Shown in pieces: positions 9,814 to 18,368 of a stretch of DNA of 64,000 nt. Location: the NCBI GenBank assembly GCA_003611745.1, contig RAYF01000034.1, forward strand, positions 1-64,000, read 5' to 3'. The position numbers and the translations under genes are program-made. Position 1 is the stretch's first letter. The number at the start of each line of letters is the position of its first letter. The notes below the pieces were generated by a model. It worked only from the letters and a program-made list of their open reading frames with translations, made no database searches and was not told where the DNA came from. This DNA is from a bacterium D16-36 (GTDB lineage Bacteria > Bacillota > Clostridia > Lachnospirales > Lachnospiraceae).

Positions 9814-10335
9814 TTAGCATCCTCCTGTTTTAATAATTTCCACTATTCGCCCCAAATCTGATGCACCACTAGATACCTCCAATGGAATGTTAAGTTGCCC
9901 CGCAATTTCTATCGCATACGCTTTTTCAGCACATTGAAAGTCATTAATAGTACATTCATCCTGTCGAATTCCATCTCTTTGAAACCTTCGTTCTGCAATT
10001 ATCTTAGGACTTTCCAACAATAAAATCATCGTATCTGGTTTTAGCAAAGTGTAAGTTTCCATTGGAATTCTTGTAATCACACCTTCCTCATTCAATAAAC
10101 AAAAATGACCATCTAAAATAAATTCTTCACCAGTTTGCCGTAATTCATTAATTGCATTCAATAAAAGCACTTGATTATCATCAATATCTGAAACAAATTT
10201 ATCTGCGGAAAAACCTTTTTCTCGCCTTCCTGCAATTAATTGACTCGCTGAATAATTATTTATTCCCAATTTATCTTTTACCATATTGCAAAAATAAGTT
10301 TTACCCACTCCATGAATTCCACTAACAAATATCAT
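9814..10335 (-). CDS. P-loop nucleoside/nucleotide kinase-like ATP-binding protein
   Basis: 173 residues from the ATG at 10335, with GGAGG 5-6 bp upstream; an upstream start at 10392 would overlap the previous gene heavily. Walker A is GIHGVGKTYF near the N-terminus; FILDGHFCLL fits the second strand with an acidic residue, and LLESPKIIAERRFQRDG resembles the lid region of adenylate/shikimate kinase-like enzymes. The substrate is unknown. It overlaps the metallopeptidase-like gene by 14 bp. Confidence 0.75.
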   Translation of the reverse strand: MIFVSGIHGVGKTYFCNMVKDKLGINNYSASQLIAGRREKGFSADKFVSDIDDNQVLLLNAINELRQTGEEFILDGHFCLLNEEGVITRIPMETYTLLKPDTMILLLESPKIIAERRFQRDGIRQDECTINDFQCAEKAYAIEIAGQLNIPLEVSSGASDLGRIVEIIKTGGC

Positions 10336-11134
10336 AAACGCCTCCATGCAAACATATGTTCCAATCATATAATACCATATTTCCGTTAACATTCCAAGCC
10401 CTATTGAGTAAATACTGTAAATTTTCCAGATTTTTTAAAATTCTTATCCACAAATTCATATCTCGCATTATACATTCTACTTTTCGATGTTCCCACAAAA
10501 ATTCATATTTTTTTAAAAACTTCCGATCAAAATAAAACCGTTGAAAATGTTTATTCAAATCATTCGGAAATTGGCTTTGCAAAGCCATATACTGCCCATA
10601 ATAACGTACTGTTGTGTTTACCGCAGTCTGCAAATCTAATTTCTCAGATGAATCATAATAATTCCCCAATTTATTCCGAATTTCAGTTGCTACGTCTAAT
10701 GGATTAATGTTATCTTTACCTAATTCAACAAAATATTTATACATGAGATAGCTAGCATGAAATTCTGACCACAGCACAAAAAATGTATCTTCTTGTAGTT
10801 TTCTGTAATTATGTATATTTCTTTTCTCCGCCAACGCTATAAAATCATATACATGAACAAGTTCATGTAAAATTGTTCCTAATATATTGACCTCATCTGC
10901 TATTTTTATAAGCAACAGCAGTTCTCCATTGTTTGCTACATAAAACAATCCATAAAGAATATCTTGCGGAGAAAGCAATTCCTTGGCATATGCTTCATCG
11001 TCTTCAAACACAAACTCATAAATATCATCTACAAATTTTATCTGATAATTCTCATTACCATTCACTTTAAACTCACCAGTATATTTACAAAAATCTGCTA
11101 TTTTTGCTTTTAGCATATCAATCACATCACTCAT
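10322..11134 (-). CDS. HEXXH metallopeptidase-like protein
   Basis: 270 residues. ILHELVHVYDF carries an HEXXH zinc motif, with a later WSEFHASYLMYKYF block whose Glu/His may supply further ligands. This resembles ImmA/IrrE-type or other minimal gluzincin folds, though I cannot name the family. GGAG lies 9 bp before the ATG, and the gene follows hsdR by 11 bp. It is probably part of the accessory tail of the restriction operon. Confidence 0.65.
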   Translation of the reverse strand: MSDVIDMLKAKIADFCKYTGEFKVNGNENYQIKFVDDIYEFVFEDDEAYAKELLSPQDILYGLFYVANNGELLLLIKIADEVNILGTILHELVHVYDFIALAEKRNIHNYRKLQEDTFFVLWSEFHASYLMYKYFVELGKDNINPLDVATEIRNKLGNYYDSSEKLDLQTAVNTTVRYYGQYMALQSQFPNDLNKHFQRFYFDRKFLKKYEFLWEHRKVECIMRDMNLWIRILKNLENLQYLLNRAWNVNGNMVLYDWNICLHGGVYDIC

Positions 11135-11145
11135 TTAAATGTCTC

Positions 11146-14091
11146 CTATGCCACTTCCTTATATCTCGTATAAACATACTCATAAATCTTCTGTCTATAT
11201 GCCGATATACTCACTTCATCATAACACTCCGGCAGCTCCTCCCACAGCGTATCCCGAATCAAATTATCCACTGCTGCCTTTGTCTCCTGCTTATCCGTCC
11301 AGTGGTCTAGTTCCGCAATCTTCGTCTTTATCTTCGCCAGCAAATCTACCGCAACTTTCTTGATTTTCTGAATATCCTGTTTCGACAGATTATCCGAAAA
11401 CAATAAATCATATAAGGACAGTTCTTCATCACTGGTAAAACCTTCCCTAACATACCGCTGCTGTTCTTCATCCATCTGGTTTGCCAGATTCATTAAATCA
11501 GCAAAAGTCTTTTCAATCGTTGCCCGATCCTGCTCACTGTTATACGCATTGATAATTTCCTGATAACGAAGCAGATAATCAATCCGTCTGGGATTGGAAA
11601 ATAACATAATGTCTAATCTTTCCTTTACCAGTTCTTCCAAGTCTTTCATAACAAGATTTTGTTTCTTATTCTTTGCAAATTCCTTTATCAGCAGTTCAAA
11701 ATTAATGCCACTGATATCAAACCGCTTAGATAGTTCATTTTCTGATGTCTGTTTCTCTATGACAAGATAATCACTGACAATCCCATTAATTTGCACCATC
11801 AAATCTGTATTATCAGAATGTTTCCTCTTTTTCATCAAGGCATTATAAATCGCAATTATAGCATCCTTATATGCTTTGGTTTCTTCTGTAATATCATCTC
11901 TGTCTGCATATTTGATCAGACGGGAAAGCTCGCTGGCATAGGTCTGATATGTTTTCTTAATTTCCAAACTTTCACACATAGCATTTTCCGCATCCTGTAA
12001 GAGTTTTAACTGTTCAAAAGTACCTTTCTCACATTGAACCAATTGCTCCAATTCAAACCCGTGCTGAGCTAAATAATTTTTAGCAGAATCTATTACCTCA
12101 TAAATTCTGGCAATCAATTTCTCTTTGTCAATGGTTGGGTCTGCTCCGGCAAACCCCTCTGGGTTTGCCGTATAATCTGCCAAAGCCTTGCGAAGTGCCT
12201 TCACGATACCAATATAATCCACAATTAATCCGTTGCTTTTCCCCTCAGATACCCGATTTGCTCTAGCTATAGTCTGCATCAGTGTATGTGCTTTTAACGG
12301 CTTGTCCAGATAGAGGCAGGACAATGATTTTACATCAAATCCAGTCAGCCACATGGCACAGACAAAAACAACCCGGAAAGGATTTTCTCCATCCTTAAAT
12401 TCCTTGTCAAGCTCCCTTTTTTCCATCTTTGCACGATGCGGAAGGATATCCAAATCCCATTTCTGAAAAGTTTGGATTTCGTTTTGTTCCTGACTGATGA
12501 CAACTGCCATTTCAGTTTCCTTCATCCATTTCAATTTATGGGACAGTTCTTGTGCCTCCTGCTCTGACAGCGTTTTCATTTTATTTTCCAATCTCTCGAT
12601 TTCTTCGTCCCAATACTTCTGCACCAGATAATACATGCGAACACAGGTTACCTTATTTAAGCATACAAACATAGCCTTCCCGCTTGTCCACAAATCACTA
12701 TAATGTTTCACAAAATCCTTTGCAATAGCTTTTAAGCGTGGCTCTGCTGTCATGATATGAATCTCTTTTGAAAATTCACGCTCTAACCTTTCCTGCTGCG
12801 ATGCATCCAAATCTGCATTTTCAATGGCATCCAATATTCTGTCATTAATCTCCGGATTATCAATATTCAGAATTTTCTCTCCACGATTCTCATAATATAA
12901 TGGAACCGTTGCCCCATCATCCACTGCTCTTTTAAAATCATAAATCGAGATATAACCCCCAAATGTCCGTTCCGTAATATTATCACTGGCAAATAATGGT
13001 GTTCCGGTAAAACCAATTCTGGATGCAGTCGGAAGTAATTTACACATATTCTCTGCATATACTCCATACTGGCTGCGGTGTGCTTCATCTGACATTATAA
13101 TAATGTCATGGTCGGGATAAATGGGTGGCTCATCCGGCTGATTAAATTTCTGAATCAATGTGAAAATGAAACTTGGATTGTGCTGTAGCTTATGTACCAA
13201 ATCGCTGCCACTGGATGCAATATATTCCGAAGCCTCCACATTCCCAAGCAATCCGCAATTTTCAAATGTGTCGCTAATCTGTGTATTCAAATCCTCCCTG
13301 TCTGTCAAAATAACAATCGTTGGAGAGCCGGAAAACTTACGGCGGATTTTCTGCGATAAAAATACCATGGAATAACTTTTCCCACTTCCTTGCGTGTGCC
13401 AGAACACCCCTAACTTTCCATTTCTTAATTTTCGGTCAGCATATGCCTTGACTGCCTCATTTACCCCAAGATATTGATGATTTCTTGCTAAAATTTTGGT
13501 GGTGCGACCACCGGAGTGGTCGAAGAGAATAAAATTCTCCAGCAAATCCAGAAAATTTTCTCTTTTACAAATACCCCGCAACATAGTTTCTAGGGCAACA
13601 CTTCCCTCATCCTTTTCGTGCAAACGCTTCCACTCATGGAAAAATTCGTATTTACTTCCCAGCGTCCCTACTTTTGCCTCCACACCATTACTCAGCATCA
13701 CAAATACGTTGTAATAAAACAACTGTGGAATCGTATCTAAATAATCCGTATAATTATCATCATAGGCATTCTGCACATCTACGGTATTTTTCTTCAATTC
13801 CACAAAGAGCAGCGGAATTCCATTCACAAACCCAACAATATCCGTCCGTCTCCGATAATATTCACCATGAATTTTCATCTCCTTCACCGCAAGAAAATGA
13901 TTACGTTCCCGGTCATTGGGATTCCCAAAATCAATGACCATCGCTTTCTTTTCATCAGTGGTTCCATCTGGTTTCTTTACAGTAACAGGAATCCCGTCAC
14001 GAATCATGGCATACTTTTCTTCGTTTATCTGCATCAAAGAGGCGGTTGATAAATGGCTCTCAAATTTTTTCTGTGCTTCATCTATCTGCAT
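11146..14091 (-). CDS. hsdR: Type I restriction endonuclease subunit R, main part
   Basis: 981 residues in this frame. It holds the PD-(D/E)XK-type nuclease region (GIPLLFVELKKNTVDVQNA), Walker A (VFWHTQGSGKSYSMVFL), the DEAH box (IIMSDEAHRSQYG), motif III (IGFTGTPLF) and later helicase motifs (VVFVCAMWLTGFDVKSL, QTIARANRV). Subunit R translocates DNA by ATP hydrolysis and cuts it away from the recognition site. The true N-terminus (14109-14297) is in a second frame, joined through a run of six A residues. The Met at 14091 is internal to the family and has no good ribosome site. Confidence 0.9.
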   Translation of the reverse strand: MQIDEAQKKFESHLSTASLMQINEEKYAMIRDGIPVTVKKPDGTTDEKKAMVIDFGNPNDRERNHFLAVKEMKIHGEYYRRRTDIVGFVNGIPLLFVELKKNTVDVQNAYDDNYTDYLDTIPQLFYYNVFVMLSNGVEAKVGTLGSKYEFFHEWKRLHEKDEGSVALETMLRGICKRENFLDLLENFILFDHSGGRTTKILARNHQYLGVNEAVKAYADRKLRNGKLGVFWHTQGSGKSYSMVFLSQKIRRKFSGSPTIVILTDREDLNTQISDTFENCGLLGNVEASEYIASSGSDLVHKLQHNPSFIFTLIQKFNQPDEPPIYPDHDIIIMSDEAHRSQYGVYAENMCKLLPTASRIGFTGTPLFASDNITERTFGGYISIYDFKRAVDDGATVPLYYENRGEKILNIDNPEINDRILDAIENADLDASQQERLEREFSKEIHIMTAEPRLKAIAKDFVKHYSDLWTSGKAMFVCLNKVTCVRMYYLVQKYWDEEIERLENKMKTLSEQEAQELSHKLKWMKETEMAVVISQEQNEIQTFQKWDLDILPHRAKMEKRELDKEFKDGENPFRVVFVCAMWLTGFDVKSLSCLYLDKPLKAHTLMQTIARANRVSEGKSNGLIVDYIGIVKALRKALADYTANPEGFAGADPTIDKEKLIARIYEVIDSAKNYLAQHGFELEQLVQCEKGTFEQLKLLQDAENAMCESLEIKKTYQTYASELSRLIKYADRDDITEETKAYKDAIIAIYNALMKKRKHSDNTDLMVQINGIVSDYLVIEKQTSENELSKRFDISGINFELLIKEFAKNKKQNLVMKDLEELVKERLDIMLFSNPRRIDYLLRYQEIINAYNSEQDRATIEKTFADLMNLANQMDEEQQRYVREGFTSDEELSLYDLLFSDNLSKQDIQKIKKVAVDLLAKIKTKIAELDHWTDKQETKAAVDNLIRDTLWEELPECYDEVSISAYRQKIYEYVYTRYKEVA

Positions 14092-14108
14092 TAGTGTAAT
14101 CCATGGAT

Positions 14109-14297
14109 TCAGTTTTTTAATGCATCACGAAAATAACGCACCAGAAGGATTTCTTTATATGATTCCCTTCCAAAAGTGCCATGATTTCCTAACTGTTCTG
14201 AATTGTAAGCATATTCTACTTCCCAGCCAAGTTCATCTTGCAGGAGCTTTCCTGCACTTTCTTGGATGAGAGTGTTTTCTGAATAATCGTTGCTCAT
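14109..14297 (-). CDS. hsdR: HsdR N-terminal segment, split by one-base frame change
   Basis: From the ATG at 14297 (AGGAGG upstream) it encodes 62 residues, MSNDYSENTLIQES through ESYKEILLVRYFRDAL, the usual HsdR N-terminus. It ends at TGA right after TTA AAA AAC. A -1 shift on the heptamer A AAA AAC, or one extra A, reads directly through LNPWITL into the 11146-14091 frame. So this is either a sequencing or real deletion in an A run, a phase-variable tract, or a programmed frameshift. HsdR function depends on which. Confidence 0.8.
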   Translation of the reverse strand: MSNDYSENTLIQESAGKLLQDELGWEVEYAYNSEQLGNHGTFGRESYKEILLVRYFRDALKN

Positions 14298-14322
14298 GGA
14301 TTTTCCTCCTGTAATTGTCAAT

Positions 14323-15126
14323 TCACTTTCTATACCATTCAGCCTCGTAATCATCGTCTGCATTAAAATGACTAACAAGTCTGTCTACACACTCCAATTC
14401 TATCAGAAGTTGCAAAATATAATCTTTTTCCAGTCCCATATTCTCAGCTAAAAAATTTGTTGTAACTTTTCTTTCACAACATACAGCTTTAAAAATCTTA
14501 TACTTATTTGCCTCATCTATTGTTTCAGAGTGAACTACAATGTTTTGAACAGGATATTCCTCTCCAACACACTTTAATAATTTTTTCTGGAATCTCTCAT
14601 CATTTTCTTTCATCTTTTTCATATGCTGGGAAATATCTTCTAAAGGAGAAGAATACACAAGCATCATTCCATATTGATTTAAATCAATAGTTGTATGTTC
14701 CTCATACCCATCATACGAGATATCTATTTCTGCTACATTTTGAGCCAATTTAGAAAACTCGAGTTGTCCACCTAATAGAATATATATTTTCTGCTTACTT
14801 GCTAAATACAACTCGGAATCCGCCAAACTCTCAAGTCGATTTTTGTCAACTTCTTCATTCACACCTTTAAGAAAATCTCTATTAATGTTTATTCTTATGT
14901 TGTGAGCTGGACTTGCACCCTCATTCTCTATAATAAAGCACAACAAACCTGACCTAATAATATCAAAATGAATTGTTACATTTGGTCTATTAGCCAAATT
15001 ATATTGCCTTATCATTTCATCTGTCTGTATTTTTGCTGCCTTTGCTGACTTTCCATTAAAATAGCAAATTATAATTGTTGCCACTACATAAATAGCTGTA
15101 ATGATAACCATCAACCAATCTGTCAT
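14323..15126 (-). CDS. Membrane-anchored protein inside the type I restriction operon
   Basis: 267 residues. One transmembrane helix lies at about residues 4-24 (WLMVIITAIYVVATIIICYF), followed by a charged linker and NLANRPNVTIHFDI, a beta-rich domain, and a C-terminal winged-helix-like region (KVTTNFLAENMGLEKDYILQ). The start overlaps the hsdS stop as TAATG, so it is translationally coupled. Its place between hsdS and hsdR implies a part in the system, perhaps tethering or regulation. No family name recognised. The E4 protein at 37787-38721 has a similar layout. Confidence 0.7.
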   Translation of the reverse strand: MTDWLMVIITAIYVVATIIICYFNGKSAKAAKIQTDEMIRQYNLANRPNVTIHFDIIRSGLLCFIIENEGASPAHNIRININRDFLKGVNEEVDKNRLESLADSELYLASKQKIYILLGGQLEFSKLAQNVAEIDISYDGYEEHTTIDLNQYGMMLVYSSPLEDISQHMKKMKENDERFQKKLLKCVGEEYPVQNIVVHSETIDEANKYKIFKAVCCERKVTTNFLAENMGLEKDYILQLLIELECVDRLVSHFNADDDYEAEWYRK

Positions 15127-16349
15127 TAAACATCAACCTCCCCACTCATTAATTTTTGAAGCAACATATTTCGTACTTCTGATACATTGATAATCAAGCA
15201 TTGTTTTGAATATATCAAAGCCAAAATTTCATTTACCTTGGCATGAAACGCAGAGATTATATCTTCTGGCGGCATAACAAAAGACATTGATTTAATTATT
15301 TTCGAATTAATTGCCTTTGATATTGATGATGTATTTCCCAGAGTATCATATTCAAACATCTTCAAATACAAATATGTATATTCCATAAGCTTATTATCAG
15401 TAATATAAAAATGAGCTATTGCTTCATTTGTACACATATCCTCTGTAGTGATTGAAACCCTCCCCACTGTAAGCTTAAAGCTTACAATAACAGTGCCTTT
15501 AGGAATAATTTTCATATTATGTTTTTTTGTAGCCTCCTCTGTCAAACCCTCAGTTGTGTTAAAAACAAAAACTCCTGATTTTCCCATATCAGATATAGAT
15601 ATCCATTTTGTTCCCTTATTTCCTGACACAAACCACTGTTTTTCAGCTCTAGGCGGTGTTTTCCCTATTGTAATCTCAAAGAAACTATCCGCTCGATCTT
15701 TCTTCCACCCCTCTGGCACACCATCCACAATTTCCACATCCTCGTATCCCGGAAAATGCAAATCAACAAACCATTCCTTGTATAATCGCTGTGCCATTTC
15801 CTCTAACAATTTGATTTGTTTCTTATTATTTTCAATCAAATCATCATAGGTAGACAGTATGCTAACAATACGATGCTGTATATTTAATTTCGGAAGTTTT
15901 ATAGGCACACTTTCTAAAATACTGGTATTCAAATTTAACATGGTAGAACCTATGGCATGATTTTTAACCCATCCTATAATTTCTGCCAATTGCAAGTGGT
16001 AAAACACAAATTTAGCGTCTGCTTTTTTATCGTCAATTGTCACACAAAGACAGCCTGTCCCGCACAACCAGCCATTCTGCTTTCTATAAGCAAAAGCACA
16101 ACGCCCTACGTCACCTCTACGGGAATAAATAATGTCTCCTTCTTTAATTTTATATTGGCTTAATCTTTCAACATGTGATTCTTCAACTCTTGCAATTGAA
16201 TTTTCTACAATTCTGCCATCCTGCAAATCCTTTGGCATAACAACAGGAATACCCACCTCTGAATAATCCGATTGATGAAGTTGAGAACCAAAAGGACCTG
16301 TTTGAATACTATCAGAAATATCACCTAATTTCACTTTCTCCCAACTCAT
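15126..16349 (-). CDS. hsdS: Type I restriction specificity subunit S
   Basis: 407 residues with two target-recognition domains separated by conserved helices. The first half starts with SWEKVKLGDISDSIQTGPFGS and ends in the central repeat IVSILSTYDDLIENNKKQIK followed by LLEEMAQRLYKEWFVDL. The second half starts at VPEGWKKDRADSFFEITIGK and ends NMLLQKLMSGEVDV. HsdS gives the complex its DNA sequence specificity. The start overlaps the end of hsdM by 4 bp. Confidence 0.93.
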   Translation of the reverse strand: MSWEKVKLGDISDSIQTGPFGSQLHQSDYSEVGIPVVMPKDLQDGRIVENSIARVEESHVERLSQYKIKEGDIIYSRRGDVGRCAFAYRKQNGWLCGTGCLCVTIDDKKADAKFVFYHLQLAEIIGWVKNHAIGSTMLNLNTSILESVPIKLPKLNIQHRIVSILSTYDDLIENNKKQIKLLEEMAQRLYKEWFVDLHFPGYEDVEIVDGVPEGWKKDRADSFFEITIGKTPPRAEKQWFVSGNKGTKWISISDMGKSGVFVFNTTEGLTEEATKKHNMKIIPKGTVIVSFKLTVGRVSITTEDMCTNEAIAHFYITDNKLMEYTYLYLKMFEYDTLGNTSSISKAINSKIIKSMSFVMPPEDIISAFHAKVNEILALIYSKQCLIINVSEVRNMLLQKLMSGEVDV

Positions 16350-18214
16350 AACCCCATTTCCTCCAAATTCTTTGAAATGGCATCCATCAAATCATTGGAT
16401 TCTGCCTGTAACTCCAATAACTCTTTATGTATCTCTTTCATTCTCTCCTCAAAATCAACTCCATCATCCTCCACAGGTGCCACTCCGACATATGCCCCCG
16501 GTGTTAATGACCAGCCTTTTTCTTCAATTTCAGAGATAGATGCCACCTTACACAGCCCTGATACATCTCTATATTCTCCATCACCAAACTTTTCATAAAG
16601 CCAATCTGCCTCTTTGACAACCGTAACAATTTCTTCCAACCCTTCTATTCTCTCATCCCAGACAGATTGGAGCTTCTTTTTATCTTTTCGTTCCGCTTTC
16701 TCCACTTCCTGCTTGGCTATTGTTCTTTGCTGTTTTAAAAAACTTTTCAAATCAGATACTGTCTCTGCAAAATCATGACCACCATGCATTGCCGCTTTTA
16801 CTTCATCGTCCTGTGTCTCATCCGCATACTCATGCAAGGTCTGACGATACTCATTTAGCAATGCCTCATATTTATCCTTTTCCCCACGATATAACCATAC
16901 AATGGCATTCATATTTTTTAGCTGCCACTCGCTCCATTCATTCAGTGTACGGTCAACAACAGTATAATAATTTCTGGCATCTATAAAAAGTACCTTGTCT
17001 CGTAATTCGTCTGTCTTTCCTTTATCAAAAAACCATAATGAACAAGGCAGGCTTTTCGTATAAAAGAAATTATTCGCCACACTTATCATGCAATCCACAT
17101 GTCCGGTCTTAATTAAATTTTCACGAATAGCTTTATCCTTCCCCTGACTGTCCGTTGCTGATGATGCCATAACAAACCCAGCTCTTCCCGAATCATTCAG
17201 ATAAGAATAAAAGTAAGATATCCAAAGATAATTGGCATTCCCCACTTCTTTTGACTTATTGATAGATGGAAGTCCAAATGGCAGCCTTCCTGCACTTTGT
17301 GTTGATTCTGACTTCACCTTGTCCACATTAAAAGGGGGATTCGCCATAATATAATCGCAGCACCCCTCCAGATTATGTGCATCGTGATAAAAAGTGTTTG
17401 CTTCATCACCAGACTTAATCACACCAGTCAACCCATGCACCGCCATATTCATCAGGCAAAGTTTTGCATTGTACTCCACTTTTTCCTGCCCATAAAATGT
17501 CATCGTATTATTTGCCACCATCCCGGCAGCATTAACAAAATCTCCGGTCTGTACAAACATACCACCAGAACCACAAGCAGGATCCAGTAAGATTCCCTGC
17601 TTTGGCTCTAATATATTTACGATCATCTTAACCAAAGATTTTGGTGTAAAGAAAACACCATCATCGGATGCAATATTTTTTGCAAACTTATTTAAAAAAT
17701 ACTCATAGATACGTCCAATCACATCGCCACCAACATCATCCAACGCATTATTATTAAAGATACGGATTAACTCTGCCAGCAGTTCATCCGAGAACATTGT
17801 ATATTCTTTGGGTAACACACCCACCAATTGCTCACTTTGTGCCTCTATGAGCTCCATCGCATTATTCACTACCTCGCCAAGACTTGTCATCATATGTCCC
17901 TGTGTGTCTGACAGTTCTTGCGATACAATATCCTCTGGCAAATTTACAAGCCATGTGTACTGTGCCTGTTGCGGAAGATATAAGGCACTTTTTTCATTAA
18001 AATCACTTGCCTCTACCGGCATAACACGACCGTTCCTGCTAGGACGGTCTTTTAAAATTTCCTGCTCAACCATTTTATACCTGCTATATGCGTATCTTAA
18101 GAAAATCAACCCAAGTACCGGCATACAATACTGGTTCGATGTCAATTTTGAACCTGCACGCAACAAATCCGCTGACTCCCAAAGGTCTGCTTCCAATTTT
18201 CTTATGTTTACCAT
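16346..18214 (-). CDS. hsdM: Type I restriction N6-adenine methyltransferase subunit M
   Basis: 622 residues. HsdM N-terminal helical domain, then the SAM-binding motif DPACGSGG (near residue 215) and catalytic NPPF (near 295), followed by a long C-terminal helical region. The ATG at 18214 has GGAGG 9 bp upstream; the TTG at 18217 is an alternative. It is the first gene of the leftward restriction operon and would protect host DNA together with HsdS. Confidence 0.94.
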   Translation of the reverse strand: MVNIRKLEADLWESADLLRAGSKLTSNQYCMPVLGLIFLRYAYSRYKMVEQEILKDRPSRNGRVMPVEASDFNEKSALYLPQQAQYTWLVNLPEDIVSQELSDTQGHMMTSLGEVVNNAMELIEAQSEQLVGVLPKEYTMFSDELLAELIRIFNNNALDDVGGDVIGRIYEYFLNKFAKNIASDDGVFFTPKSLVKMIVNILEPKQGILLDPACGSGGMFVQTGDFVNAAGMVANNTMTFYGQEKVEYNAKLCLMNMAVHGLTGVIKSGDEANTFYHDAHNLEGCCDYIMANPPFNVDKVKSESTQSAGRLPFGLPSINKSKEVGNANYLWISYFYSYLNDSGRAGFVMASSATDSQGKDKAIRENLIKTGHVDCMISVANNFFYTKSLPCSLWFFDKGKTDELRDKVLFIDARNYYTVVDRTLNEWSEWQLKNMNAIVWLYRGEKDKYEALLNEYRQTLHEYADETQDDEVKAAMHGGHDFAETVSDLKSFLKQQRTIAKQEVEKAERKDKKKLQSVWDERIEGLEEIVTVVKEADWLYEKFGDGEYRDVSGLCKVASISEIEEKGWSLTPGAYVGVAPVEDDGVDFEERMKEIHKELLELQAESNDLMDAISKNLEEMGL

Positions 18215-18368
18215 CAAAATCTTCCTCCAATTGCTGTCAATAAACCTATTGTAAATTATACACTACAAAACTTTTGATAACAACCAATATTTTAAGTCAG
18301 TTCACATCTTGACCCTTTATCGTAACATAACAGTCAAATCGCATTTACCAGATAATAAAATATCTGTC

